From contig CAITUV010000068.1 in assembly GCA_903895725.1 (NCBI GenBank), positions 1-64,000 of the forward strand: DNA of 64,000 nt, in the 5' to 3' direction. Source of the stretch: an uncultured Myxococcales bacterium. Its GTDB lineage: Bacteria; Myxococcota_A; UBA9042; CAIXZC01. Below are positions 55,690 through 64,000 of this stretch, one piece after another. Under the pieces are notes generated by a model that saw nothing but the letters and a program-made list of their open reading frames with translations, did no database searches and was not told where the DNA came from. The first letter of the stretch is position 1. Each line of letters begins with the position of its first letter. A program made the translations under genes and the position numbers.

Positions 55690-57585
55690 TCACCCTCGAA
55701 ACAGCATCTTCAGTTCCCAAACGCCGGACTCGCTCCGCTTGGTCAGATCGAATCCCGCCTTCTCGAACAGGTGCAGCATCGGCCGGTTCTCCACCAGCAC
55801 TTCCGCCGTGAAACCCAGGAGACCCTGCCGCTTGGCCAGCAACGTCATGTAGGAGAGCAGCTCCCAGCCAATCCCCTGATTCTGCGCATCGTCGCGCACC
55901 ACGAACGCAACCTCGGCATTGTGGAGGTCTTCCGCAATCCCGTACTGAGCGACCCCCACAACGTGCTCGAAGCCGTCCTTCTCCACGACCGCCAGGATCA
56001 CCATCTCCCGCGAGTAGTCGATGACGCAGAACTCCTGCAGACGCTCGTGCGGCATGTCCTTCCTGGCCGAGATGAAGCGCCGGTAGATGCTCTGGTCGGA
56101 CAGGGAGTAGAAGAAGTCCTTGAGCAGCGGCTCGTCGCTGATCCGGACGGGGCGCAGGAACAGGGAGAGTCCGGTGCGGGTTGTCCGCCGGGCCTCCAGC
56201 ATCTCGGGGTACTCTCCCTTCCTGCCCGGGATGAAGGCCTGATCCTTGTAGATCAGGTTGAGCTTCTTGGCCTCCTGGATGAGCTGTGGCCGGAACTTGG
56301 GATGGGCGATTGCGATGAGGTCCATGGCCCGCTGGCGGATGTTCTTGCCATGCAGATAGGCAATCCCCCACTCGGTGACGACGTAGTGGATGTCTCCACG
56401 AGTCAGCGTCGTCCCCGCCCCTTCCTTCAGGAACGGCACGATGCGCGAGGTCTGCCCGTCTCCGGCCGTGGACTGCAACGCCAGGATCGTCCGTCCTCCC
56501 GGGGCCAGAACCACCCCCCGCATGAAATCCGCCTGACCGCCGATGCCGCTGTAGAACTGCTTGCCGATGGATTCCGCACTGGCCTGCCCGGTCAGGTCCA
56601 CCTCGAGCGCACTGTTGATCGCCACCATGTTGGACAGGCGGGCGATCGTCAGCGGGTTGTTGGTGAAGTCCACCGGGCGCAGCTCGATGGACGGATTGTT
56701 GTGCAGGAACCGGTACAGCTCCTCCGACCCCATGCAGAACGCGGCCACCGTCTTGCCCCGGTTGAGCGTCTTGGCCGAGTTGTCCACCACACCCGAGCGG
56801 ATGAGCTCCATGAGCCCGTCCGTGAGCAGCTCCGTGTGCACCCCCAGGTGTTTCTTGTTCTTGAGCGCGCTCAGAATGGCATTCGGGATGCTCCCGTAGC
56901 CGACCTGGATGGTATCGCCATCGCGGATGATGCGGGCTACGAAGTTGCCGATCCGCTCCGCGATCTCGTCCGACACGGCATCACTGTACTCGAGCAGGGG
57001 CTCGTCGTGATGGATGATGGCATCCACCTCGGAGATATGGATGAATGTGTCGCCCAGGACGCGAGGCATATAGGAATTGACCTGGGCAATCACGACGTCG
57101 GCCTTGTCCACGGCCGCCTTGACGATGTCCACGGAGATGCCGAGGCTCATGTAGCCGTGCTGGTCCGGCGGGCAGACCTGCACCAGCGCCACGTCAACGG
57201 GCACAATGCCCCGCTCGAAGAGGCTCGGGACCTGGGACAGGAAGATCGGCGTGTAGTCCGCCCCTCCCTGGTTGACCGCATCCCGCGTGTCGTTGCCGAT
57301 GAAGAACGAGTTGTGGCGGAAGTTCGACCGGAACTTCTTGTCCGTGTACGGTGCCACGCCCAGCGTCCAGACGTGGAACACCTCGGCATCGAAGAATGCG
57401 GTCGGATGGTTCTCGACGTACTCGACCAGGGCTTTCACCAGGTACTGAGGCTCGCCGCATGCGGTGCCGATGAAGATGCGGTCGCCGCGGCGGATCTTCG
57501 AGAATGCCTCATCCTCGGTGACGAATTTTTCGGGATACTTCTTCCTTGCCAGCGCTACGAAACGTGCGTCTCGCTTCGGGTTCAT
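55690..57585 (-). CDS. acetyl-CoA hydrolase/transferase family protein fused to GNAT acetyltransferase
   Basis: 631 residues. Residues ~1-440 are the Cat1/4-hydroxybutyrate CoA-transferase type: VQVCPPDQHGYMSLG, NSYMPRVLGD, QVGYGSIPNA, SALEVDLTGQASAES (catalytic Glu region) and GGQADFMRGV. Residues ~470-631 are a GNAT domain with VRDDAQNQGIGWELL as acetyl-CoA-binding loop. The fusion occurs in other bacteria; GNAT-type lysine acetylation often controls acyl-CoA enzymes, so self- or ligase-acetylation is plausible. ATG at 57585 begins the conserved protein; the longer frame is not supported. A TTGACA promoter lies at 57625-57653. It heads a three-gene operon. Confidence 0.9.
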   Translation of the reverse strand: MNPKRDARFVALARKKYPEKFVTEDEAFSKIRRGDRIFIGTACGEPQYLVKALVEYVENHPTAFFDAEVFHVWTLGVAPYTDKKFRSNFRHNSFFIGNDTRDAVNQGGADYTPIFLSQVPSLFERGIVPVDVALVQVCPPDQHGYMSLGISVDIVKAAVDKADVVIAQVNSYMPRVLGDTFIHISEVDAIIHHDEPLLEYSDAVSDEIAERIGNFVARIIRDGDTIQVGYGSIPNAILSALKNKKHLGVHTELLTDGLMELIRSGVVDNSAKTLNRGKTVAAFCMGSEELYRFLHNNPSIELRPVDFTNNPLTIARLSNMVAINSALEVDLTGQASAESIGKQFYSGIGGQADFMRGVVLAPGGRTILALQSTAGDGQTSRIVPFLKEGAGTTLTRGDIHYVVTEWGIAYLHGKNIRQRAMDLIAIAHPKFRPQLIQEAKKLNLIYKDQAFIPGRKGEYPEMLEARRTTRTGLSLFLRPVRISDEPLLKDFFYSLSDQSIYRRFISARKDMPHERLQEFCVIDYSREMVILAVVEKDGFEHVVGVAQYGIAEDLHNAEVAFVVRDDAQNQGIGWELLSYMTLLAKRQGLLGFTAEVLVENRPMLHLFEKAGFDLTKRSESGVWELKMLFRG

Positions 57586-57624
57586 CTCGCCGCCCCCGCC
57601 CCCGACCCCAACTGCCGGGGCCAC

Positions 57625-57653
57625 ATCATGGCCACATTGACGCAGGATGTCAA
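57625..57653 (-). promoter_or_regulatory. promoter of the CoA-transferase/ADP-forming ligase operon
   Basis: On the minus strand: perfect TTGACA (57653-57648), a 17-bp spacer and CATGAT (57630-57625, four of six). It ends 39 bp before the ATG at 57585. Confidence 0.5.
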
Positions 57654-57758
57654 CCCCTTGGCCTTCCATCGCGATCCTTCCGGATACGCGGCCCTGACCG
57701 GTTCCGGAGCGGGGAGGTCCCGGATGCATCGCTCAGGGCGGACCCCGGAATCAGCGTC

Positions 57759-59633
57759 TCAGCGGCCTCTGGTGCGGTTCTGAACGCCACGGTGGGACAA
57801 CAGGATCAGCAGTAGCCCGAGCAGCAGGACCGGGCCGTCGGAATGTCCCGGAAGCGTCCTTGACGCGCCGCACCCGAGACCGAACCCACCCGCAGAAGAC
57901 GGGAGTTCCGGTTCCGCCATCCCCGGCTGGAAATCGGTACCGGCAGCAAGCTCCTCCCCGGGGCCGACATCCTCGGTCGGGTTCGGGCCACCCGCCACCC
58001 GCACGGACAGGGCCAGCGAAGGCGACGGGCACGCAATCTCCTCCCCCGAGGGAAGACGCAGGACCATCCGGTTCTTCACGATGCGCCCGGGCTCGTCCGG
58101 AGCACGCACGTCGAACTGGAGGCGCGCCACCTTGCCCGGGGCCACTTCGTGCAGGAACCGGGCCGGCACGTCCCAGGCGGCCCAGGAATCGGCTTTGTAC
58201 AGCGGGCTGGGCTCTTCCGCTCCATCCTCCATCGTCAGCCAGACTTCGCCGGCCGGCCAGGGGAACAGACCCACGTTGCGGAAGTCGGCCCAGACCGTGG
58301 CAATCGCCCCGGGCTCCAGCACCGCAGGCAGCGAGGCATCCTCGAGCTCTGCCGCGTAGGGAGGCGGCGGGTCGGACAGCCCCTGCGGCTCCCCGTTGTC
58401 CGTCCGCCCCTCGCAATCGTTGTCCAGCCCGTCGCACAGCTCGGGAGACGGGGCCACCAGCCCCACGCACTGGAGCCACCCGCCCGCACACCGAACCCGC
58501 CCCTCGGCGCACACGCCGGGCAGAGGCGATACGCACGGCAACGTTCCCCCTTCCGGGTCTGGACCGAAGCACTCGGACCAATCGTCCCACTGGCACGACG
58601 CGCTGCAGCTTCTCCCGTGCTTGCCGCAGTCGCCGCAGGCTTCCTCAACGGCCTGGCCCGGTGCACACGGTCCTTCTCCCTGGCAGGGGCTCCATCCGCC
58701 CCATTGGCAGCTCCCCTCGCAACCGCGGCTCTGGCTTCCGCAGTTGCCGCATCCCTGGCTCTGTCCGTCTCCGGGGACGCAGGCCCCTGCCACCTGGCAG
58801 CCGCTCCAGGCCCCCCAGGCGCACTGGCCCGAACAGGTGCGGACCTGGTGCATACACGTTCCGCACGACTTCTCGTCGTTGCTTCCCGGGGCACAATCCC
58901 CCTGGCCCGTGCAGGCCCCCCAGGCTCCCCACTGGCCGTTGCCGTCGCAGGTCCGCTTCCGGGTCCCGCAGTTCCCGCAGTCCTCGTTCTGCGATTGCCC
59001 CGGCGTACACACGCCGACAACGATGTTCTTCCGTCGGGCAACGGCGTAGCTGCCCCAGTCGATGGATCGGGAGTTGTGGACGATTCCGTAGTTGCACCCC
59101 TTCGCCTCCCAAGCCCAGACTTCTCCCCAGTCGCTGTTCTTCTCGAAGATCATCACGTGGGTCTTGCTGGCCAGAGCATCGCCCCCTTTGCGCTCCGAAT
59201 CCCCCTCGTGCGTCCAGTCCGACGAGCCGTTCATGTAGGTCGCTGCCACCGGACCATGCGGGCCGCACACATCCGACTGCGACAGATTGGCCAGTCTCCA
59301 GACCGTGTACGTGAATCCCGAGCAATCCGCCCCGTGTCCGCCCGTGTGGTTACAGCAGTCGCCGCAACACGAGCTGCACGTGCAGGTGCACTTCCCCTTG
59401 CCCCCGCCGTAGTCGGGGCTGCATCCGGACGATTCCCAGCACGACCCACCCCACCAGTAGGAGAAGCCGACTCCGCTCTTGGCCCGGCAGAAGATGTCAT
59501 CCACGGTCATGGCCGGCGTCGCTGCAACCGCCGGCGGTACGAAGAGCAGGACGAGCGGGAACACCGCCCAACAGCATACGGTCCTGACGGCGCGGGCCGT
59601 CGGAGCAACCCTTGCCAGCGCATCGGCGGCCAT
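57759..59633 (-). CDS. secreted NlpC/P60-like Cys-rich protein with MYXO-CTERM-like tail
   Basis: 624 residues. A signal peptide (core about 15-35) exports it. The N-terminal domain resembles NlpC/P60 peptidases, with Cys104 in GADCSGFTYTV and His159 in SKTHVMIFEK, plus an unusual CTCTCSSCCGDCC cluster before the Cys. Next are about six thrombospondin-1-like modules (CGNCG, CxWGxWxxC), a MopE-like CDGLDNDCEGRTDNG and a beta-sandwich domain. The C-terminus has GCGASRT, a hydrophobic stretch (VLLLGLLLILL) and a basic end, like the MYXO-CTERM sorting tail. Start 59633 is the first ATG giving a proper signal; 59675-59723 alternatives exist and no clear Shine-Dalgarno decides. Confidence 0.75.
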   Translation of the reverse strand: MAADALARVAPTARAVRTVCCWAVFPLVLLFVPPAVAATPAMTVDDIFCRAKSGVGFSYWWGGSCWESSGCSPDYGGGKGKCTCTCSSCCGDCCNHTGGHGADCSGFTYTVWRLANLSQSDVCGPHGPVAATYMNGSSDWTHEGDSERKGGDALASKTHVMIFEKNSDWGEVWAWEAKGCNYGIVHNSRSIDWGSYAVARRKNIVVGVCTPGQSQNEDCGNCGTRKRTCDGNGQWGAWGACTGQGDCAPGSNDEKSCGTCMHQVRTCSGQCAWGAWSGCQVAGACVPGDGQSQGCGNCGSQSRGCEGSCQWGGWSPCQGEGPCAPGQAVEEACGDCGKHGRSCSASCQWDDWSECFGPDPEGGTLPCVSPLPGVCAEGRVRCAGGWLQCVGLVAPSPELCDGLDNDCEGRTDNGEPQGLSDPPPPYAAELEDASLPAVLEPGAIATVWADFRNVGLFPWPAGEVWLTMEDGAEEPSPLYKADSWAAWDVPARFLHEVAPGKVARLQFDVRAPDEPGRIVKNRMVLRLPSGEEIACPSPSLALSVRVAGGPNPTEDVGPGEELAAGTDFQPGMAEPELPSSAGGFGLGCGASRTLPGHSDGPVLLLGLLLILLSHRGVQNRTRGR

Positions 59634-59707
59634 CGACCATCGCCTGTCCCGAGCGGGGCCGATGGAAACATCGACCATCCGTCGTCTGGGGAGTGCGTTC
59701 GGCCTTC

Positions 59708-60700
59708 TCACGGTCCCCCCCACTGCAGCAGGCGGACCCCTTCCGGCGTGAAGGCCATCTGGACCACCGAGCCGTCCTGCAGCACCCGGATCTCCCGGAA
59801 CTGCTCAATGGGCGTGATCGTATGGGGGGACGAGAGCGTGGCGAGAATTTGCCCGTTCTTGTCGTACCAGCGGCCCCGGACCTCCTGGAAGGAGAGCGAG
59901 TCCCCGTCTTCGGCCCACCGCCAGCAATGGTAGACTACGAGCAGCAACCCGCCGGGCCCGTCCGTCACGTCGATGAGCCGTCCGACCGGCATGTCGTCCA
60001 GCACGAACAGCGATCGGGGGCCATCCCCGGTCCCTTCGTACCGGACGTCCGCTCCGCCTCGGACCCCGAGCGAGGCCTCCAACGTCCCGTCCTCACCCCG
60101 CAACGGCCGCCCGGGCACGATCTTCCGTTCGCATGGATTCCAGCTCGAATCGAGCACTCGGACCGAATGCTCCCGCCCGTAGTCGAGCCACACGCCGTCC
60201 TTCCGGACCAGGACGGCCATCACGCCTCCCCCTTCCGGGATTCCGGCCCCCAGTACCGACAGCTCCTCAGTATCCCGGGTCACGGGGTCGAGCACGACGA
60301 GCGCTTCCCGCACCAGCCGATCGAGCAGCAGGAGCCTTCCGTCCGCTCCGACCTCGATTTCCTCGAAGGTCGTCCCGGGTACCGAGATGAATCGGTCGAA
60401 TGTGTACGCCGCCTCCTGCGGGGCTTCCTTGTTCTCCAGGCCTCTCGGGCGAAACACCGCCACTCGGCCGTTGACCTGATCAAGCACGTACAAGCTCCCG
60501 TCCGGTGCTACCGTGAAGCTCATGGGACCCAGGGAGGAGCCTTCGCTGCCGTCCTTTCGCCCGAGCTGACCCGGTCCTTGTCCCCACGACGCGGTCAGGA
60601 GGACCACCGGCTTGCCCAGATCACGCGGCTGGGCACCCGCAACCCCGGTCAGGCACAGGGCTGCGGTAAGGACCGCGACACCGGACACGACGACCCGCAC
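59708..60700 (-). CDS. secreted beta-propeller-like protein
   Basis: 330 residues, no named family. A signal peptide (VVVSGVAVLTAALCLTGVAGA) is followed by repeating 40-45-residue units of the NHL/SMP-30 style (VAPDGSLYVLDQVNGRVAVFR; VGADGRLLLLDRLVREALVVLD; VRKDGVWLDYGREHSVRVLD; quoted here only to show the pattern xDGxLxxLDxxxxxVxVxx). GTG at 60700 has GGAGG 5 bp upstream, and the frame above it is repeat-derived. It precedes the NlpC/P60-like gene on the same strand, 74 bp apart. No enzyme residues are seen; ligand binding is a guess. Confidence 0.65.
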   Translation of the reverse strand: MRVVVSGVAVLTAALCLTGVAGAQPRDLGKPVVLLTASWGQGPGQLGRKDGSEGSSLGPMSFTVAPDGSLYVLDQVNGRVAVFRPRGLENKEAPQEAAYTFDRFISVPGTTFEEIEVGADGRLLLLDRLVREALVVLDPVTRDTEELSVLGAGIPEGGGVMAVLVRKDGVWLDYGREHSVRVLDSSWNPCERKIVPGRPLRGEDGTLEASLGVRGGADVRYEGTGDGPRSLFVLDDMPVGRLIDVTDGPGGLLLVVYHCWRWAEDGDSLSFQEVRGRWYDKNGQILATLSSPHTITPIEQFREIRVLQDGSVVQMAFTPEGVRLLQWGGP

Positions 60701-60777
60701 GTCAACCTCCACCCTCGTCCGGCCACAGGATAGCGCAGGCCGTGGAAGAATGGCAAGCGGGGCGGCGGGGAAAGGGC

Positions 60778-61036
60778 ATAGGACGAATAGGACACATAGG
60801 ACACATAGGACACATAGGACCCGCCGCCTCGATAGGACGAAAGGCCGCTGGCGCGGGTGGGGGTTCCTCGCAGGAACGGCAGGGGCAGCATACGATGCCC
60901 TGGATCGGCCTCCACTGCGGGATTGGCTGCCTGGCATGTACGGCCGAGTCGCCCCCTCGGCCGCCAGTCAACCCCCCCCCTAGATCCCCCCGTCCTATGC
61001 CTTCCATGCGTCCTATTCGTCCTATTTGTCCCATTC
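60778..61036. repeat. inverted pair of 9-bp tandem repeat arrays
   Basis: At 60778-60822 five 9-bp units follow the pattern ATAGGACxx, plus one at 60832-60840. At 60992-61036 five units of the reverse complement (GTCCTATxx) run the other way. About 150 bp lie between. The two arms could pair over ~45 bp. The 346-bp stretch 60701-61046 has no gene. Confidence 0.7.
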
Positions 61037-61046
61037 TCTCTTCTTC

Positions 61047-61865
61047 CTACAAGCTCCCCACCAGCAGTCTCAGCCCCACCAGGGCCAGCGCGCACGCAAG
61101 AGCCTTCAGAATCGCCCCCGCTTTCAGCCGGGAGGACAGCTTGGCCCCGAGCGGAGCCCCGAGCAGCGCTCCGACCGCAAGGAGCGCGGTCCTGTTGAAT
61201 CCGTGCGTGAATGAGCCGGTCGAGAAATGAACCACGGTGGCCGACAGGGACATCAGCGCCACGATGAGATGCGACGTGGCCGTTGCGACGTGCACCGGGA
61301 AGTTGAGGATTCGCACCATGGCCGGCACATTGATGATGCCGCCCCCCAACCCCAGGATGCTGGATACGAATCCGATCCCGAAGCTGAGCCCGCCTCCGAC
61401 GCGGGCATCATACGAGTACTCGTGGACTGTTCCGTCCCGCTCCACGATCTTCCGGACCAAGGTCCCCGGCAGGGGGGTCTCCGGGAGGCTCTTCTTCCCA
61501 TTCTCCCTGGTCACCAGCATCAGCCCGGCCACCAGGATCAAAGCCACTCCGAACATCGCATCGAACGAACGCCTCGGGATGAAGTCCGTCACATAGGCTC
61601 CCACCATTGCCCCGGGCAGCGAGACTGCTGCGAACAGCAGGCCGGATCGGAAGTCAACGCGTCCCAACCGAGCATACGCCACACTTCCGGCCGTGCTGTT
61701 GCAGAAGTTCACGGCCAGAGTGATGCTGGTGATGATCGCAGGGCTCTCCTCGGGAAACAGAAGCAGAAGAGTGGGCACCAGGATGAAGCCGCCGCCGACA
61801 CCAACGACAGTGCTGAACGCCCCAACGGTGAATCCCAGCGGCACCATGAACCAGTACTGGAGCAC
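61047..61865 (-). CDS. TauE/SafE family permease (sulfite exporter-like)
   Basis: 272 residues with eight or so TM helices. The two family repeats are visible: GAFSTVVGVGGGFILVPTL at the N-terminus and GFVSSILGLGGGIINVPAM in the second half, both with the glycine-rich GxGGGxxxVP motif. Members export sulfite, sulfoacetate or other organic anions; the substrate here is unknown. GTG at 61865 has GGAGG 4-5 bp upstream. It stands alone between repeat-bearing intergenic regions. Confidence 0.88.
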   Translation of the reverse strand: MLQYWFMVPLGFTVGAFSTVVGVGGGFILVPTLLLLFPEESPAIITSITLAVNFCNSTAGSVAYARLGRVDFRSGLLFAAVSLPGAMVGAYVTDFIPRRSFDAMFGVALILVAGLMLVTRENGKKSLPETPLPGTLVRKIVERDGTVHEYSYDARVGGGLSFGIGFVSSILGLGGGIINVPAMVRILNFPVHVATATSHLIVALMSLSATVVHFSTGSFTHGFNRTALLAVGALLGAPLGAKLSSRLKAGAILKALACALALVGLRLLVGSL

Positions 61866-61991
61866 TCGACCTCCTCAGGCATCGCCCCGGCAGCCCTCTT
61901 CCCTGAACGGCCAGCGAACCCGGCCCATCCGCTGCGGCGCGACGCAGGCCAGTTCATACCATATCTTGACTCAGAAGTGATCACAGTCCCG

Positions 61992-62119
61992 GCCAGCGGC
62001 GTCGTGGGTCCAGGTATATCTGGCGGAAGCCTGGTGCCCCGGATCGGAGCGAAGCTCACGGTCTGTCATGTCTTGGCCGAGCTGCAGGTGCGGTGCGCCA
62101 GCGGCGTAATGGGTCCAGG
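61992..62119. repeat. two copies of a 23-bp intergenic repeat
   Basis: Copies at 61992-62014 and 62097-62119 differ at two positions. Each is followed by a CCAGG/CCTGG inverted repeat of variable loop. They fill the 264-bp gap between the permease start and the stop of the MopE-like gene, which contains no gene. The second copy could act as a 3'-end hairpin of the upstream minus-strand gene. Confidence 0.5.
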
Positions 62120-62129
62120 CTCAGCCTGG

Positions 62130-64000
62130 CTACGGATGCCAGGTGGCACCGACCGCGGGGTCGAGGAACCATCCATCGTCGAATATCGGCCCGTCAGGAC
62201 CGGGCTGTGCGCCGGAGTAGACCGTCCAGATGGGGGCCTTCTCCGCCGGCCAATCCCAGAAGTCGGGCACGCACAGCATTCGCACGTCGCCATTGGCGAT
62301 GTACTCGCCCGTGTTGGCCACGTACAGGTACAGGTCGAACGGCATGTTCTCGCCGTGAGTGCCGGGCACGTTGTTCAGGATCTGCGTGGGAGTGCCCGGA
62401 ACGGAGTCTTCGAACACGAACTCAACCGCCACCTTGGGCCCCAGCATGATCCCGTAGCCCGACTCGGTGTTGGCATCAAAGCTGTAGTTGCCGTAGTTGC
62501 CATTGATCTGGTTGGGCGGCAGCGTCTGCCAGGTATCGTCGAACATGGCGATGGCCATGTCCTGTCCCGCACCGAAGTTAACCGGGGGCTCGGTAGAGGT
62601 CAGGTCCCACTGCGTGTCGTAGTGCCGAACCAGGTAGTACCCGGCCGAGCCGAACACGCCGATGCCGATGGAGACGCCCTGGCTGTGGTGATACGCGGCG
62701 CCACGGGCCCACGGGTCGGCATAGAGGCGCAGCTGGGTAACGCCGTTGCAGTCGAAGATGTACTCGACCTCGAGTGCGATGACCCAGTCGTTGTAGTCCC
62801 AGTCGTTGCCGCCGTACGTGGGCAGATCCTCGTAGGCGATGGTCGACTGGCCGGACGAGGGCCACATGACGCTCAGCGTGCAATCCTTCTGGCACATGTT
62901 GGGCTCATTGGCGTTGTTGGCGCCGTCGTCGCACATCTCGCACCCTTCGACCACGCCGTTGCCGCACACCGGGCACCCTTCGTCGACCTTGCCGTCGCAG
63001 TCGTTGTCGTGGCCGTCGCACAGCTCCGGAGCGCCGGGGTAGACTTCCGCGTCGCCGTCATCGCAGTCGCCGCAGGCCGGGAAGTCATCGCCGTCCACGT
63101 CGACGTTGATGGCGACCACCAGGGCCGACTGCACTTCCCGGTTGGTCTGGCCGTCGTTGTAGGTGACCTTGGCCCGAGGCAGCACGATGCGCTTGCCGTT
63201 GGCATTCAAGGCCGGCTGAAGGTCGTAGCTGAGCTCGACCACGTCGAACACAGTGCTGGTGCCCATGCCCGGGGTGTCCTCGAACCCGTCGAGCGACACG
63301 TTCCAGCCCATGATCACGCTGCCGTCCGGCTGCGGGCTCCAGATATCCGGGGCCTTGCTGAAGTTCATGGCCAGGTAGCCGGCAGGCACGGTGTCGACGA
63401 GCACGCCTGTGCCGGGCAGAGCTCCGATGTTGTGGCTGGTGAGCGCCACGGCGATGGTGCCGGGACCCGCAGCGAAGGCCATCTTGCCCGCGGTCAGGAC
63501 GCGGTGGCCGAGCTGGTAGTTCCAGATGTTGTACAGGGCCTGGGTGCCGTAGGAGCCGGCCCAGTCCACGTGGTCTTCCTTGCCGTCGCCGTCCACGTTG
63601 GTGCTGTTGTCGATGTAATAGGTGATGGCGGACGGTGCCTGCTCGCCGTAGTACCCGAACACCGTGTTGTCGGTGGCAAGCTGGCCGTATTCCACGCACC
63701 ACCACGGGGGCAGATTGAGGTACGGCTGGTACACGCCGTTGGCAAAGGTCCACGGAGCGTACCGCAGCACGATCGTCCCGCCGGCCGGGATGGTCATCGA
63801 CGCGTTGGCCGCGGTCTTGATTCCGTTGGTGAAGCTCTGGGTCGGATCGGAGAGGAAGAGCAGGTGCTCGTCCAGGCAGACCGGTGCCGTCCCGATGTTC
63901 TTGAGGGTCACCGAGGCGGAGGATGTGGACGGCGTGATGATGGCGATCCAGTCCCGGGCAAAGGCCTCGGCCAGGGACACGCAACCCGCAGGCAGCTCGC
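62130..64000 (-). CDS. secreted MopE-like Cys-rich protein, N-terminus beyond window
   Basis: 622 complete codons lie in the window; the frame is open at 64000, so the N-terminus with any signal peptide is missing. A beta-sandwich with TPSTSSASVTLKNIGTAP comes first. A MopE-type metal/disulfide region follows (GDCDDGDAEVYPGAPELC; GHDNDCDGKVDEGC), then a DUF4215-like Cys segment (CGNGVVEGCEMCDDG). The C-terminal half begins YGGNDWDYNDWVIALE, the signature of LruC/DUF4842-type secreted domains. The protein is likely surface-exposed. An in-frame GTG at 63980 is not a credible start because the fold begins upstream. Confidence 0.75.
   Translation of the reverse strand, partial: ELPAGCVSLAEAFARDWIAIITPSTSSASVTLKNIGTAPVCLDEHLLFLSDPTQSFTNGIKTAANASMTIPAGGTIVLRYAPWTFANGVYQPYLNLPPWWCVEYGQLATDNTVFGYYGEQAPSAITYYIDNSTNVDGDGKEDHVDWAGSYGTQALYNIWNYQLGHRVLTAGKMAFAAGPGTIAVALTSHNIGALPGTGVLVDTVPAGYLAMNFSKAPDIWSPQPDGSVIMGWNVSLDGFEDTPGMGTSTVFDVVELSYDLQPALNANGKRIVLPRAKVTYNDGQTNREVQSALVVAINVDVDGDDFPACGDCDDGDAEVYPGAPELCDGHDNDCDGKVDEGCPVCGNGVVEGCEMCDDGANNANEPNMCQKDCTLSVMWPSSGQSTIAYEDLPTYGGNDWDYNDWVIALEVEYIFDCNGVTQLRLYADPWARGAAYHHSQGVSIGIGVFGSAGYYLVRHYDTQWDLTSTEPPVNFGAGQDMAIAMFDDTWQTLPPNQINGNYGNYSFDANTESGYGIMLGPKVAVEFVFEDSVPGTPTQILNNVPGTHGENMPFDLYLYVANTGEYIANGDVRMLCVPDFWDWPAEKAPIWTVYSGAQPGPDGPIFDDGWFLDPAVGATWHP

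Noticed and set aside
53561..56371. A 936-codon version of the ADP-forming ligase
   Set aside because: The first 229 codons overlap the CoA-transferase-GNAT gene out of frame and are arginine/glycine-rich shadow sequence; the family N-terminus begins at 55684.
60778..61036. CRISPR array
   Set aside because: Units are 9 bp with no spacers and no cas genes nearby.
1..64000. Prophage, insertion sequence or integrative element
   Set aside because: No integrase, transposase, portal, capsid or terminal inverted repeat was recognised; the excisionase-like HTH at 52380 is fused to a PBP-like domain and is a regulator.

Overview
The window is GC-rich, gene-dense bacterial chromosome. It shows no transposase, phage, CRISPR or tRNA signal. 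Very long TPR proteins, a serine/threonine-kinase-like protein, secreted Cys-rich proteins with MopE-like D-x-D-x-D repeats and a MYXO-CTERM-like tail, and MoxR/DUF58/VWA genes suggest a Myxococcota-like or other former-deltaproteobacterial lineage. This placement is an inference from gene content; no rRNA is present. A ferredoxin-dependent 2-oxoacid oxidoreductase and an ADP-forming acyl-CoA ligase suggest at least partly anaerobic energy metabolism.

Layout. 1-770: no intact gene, but a decayed comM fragment (minus strand) and two families of palindromic repeats. 0.78-6.3 kb (plus): two-gene 2-oxoacid:ferredoxin oxidoreductase, a membrane-anchored protein with a thiol-hydrolase-like Cys/His/Asp set, and malic enzyme. 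6.4-8.8 kb (minus): beta-helix/coiled-coil lipoprotein, divergent from a 2259-residue pseudokinase-TPR protein, with overlapping divergent promoters. 15.7-18.3 kb (plus): thioredoxin, zapA, a probable 6S RNA interval and rny. 18.3-27.2 kb (minus): acyl-CoA dehydrogenase, then (read 3' to 5') NodU-type carbamoyltransferase, small membrane protein, cobalamin-type radical SAM enzyme, CC-motif small protein, PP-loop ATPase, adenosine-deaminase-like enzyme, metallo-beta-lactamase-fold hydrolase and NIF3-like protein. 27.4-28.0 kb: a small membrane protein converging on an OsmC protein. 28.2-36.7 kb (plus): a tightly overlapping five-gene MoxR operon that includes a secreted HExxH peptidase. 36.7-40.0 kb (minus): a fusion of an EndoQ-like PHP nuclease with a UvrD-family helicase. 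40.1-47.0 kb: a six-TM membrane protein and a 1966-residue TPR lipoprotein. 47.2-50.1 kb (plus): acidic/Pro-rich lipoprotein and TonB-dependent receptor. 50.1-52.4 kb (minus): small membrane protein, TiaS-like protein and HTH/PBP-like regulator. 52.5-57.6 kb (minus): DRTGG ATPase, ADP-forming acyl-CoA ligase and CoA-transferase-GNAT fusion. 57.8-64.0 kb (minus): secreted NlpC/P60 Cys-rich protein, beta-propeller-like secreted protein, TauE/SafE permease and a secreted MopE-like protein cut by the window end.

How they fit together. The oxidoreductase, malic enzyme, acyl-CoA dehydrogenase, CoA-transferase and ADP-forming ligase form a plausible acyl-CoA/organic-acid metabolism with ATP recovery. 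The MoxR operon looks like an envelope or maturation system. The 19.6-24.1 kb genes look like a small-molecule or macromolecule modification cluster of unknown product. Starts were chosen by Shine-Dalgarno spacing and family N-termini. Promoters were found by eye as -35/-10 pairs and are predictions.
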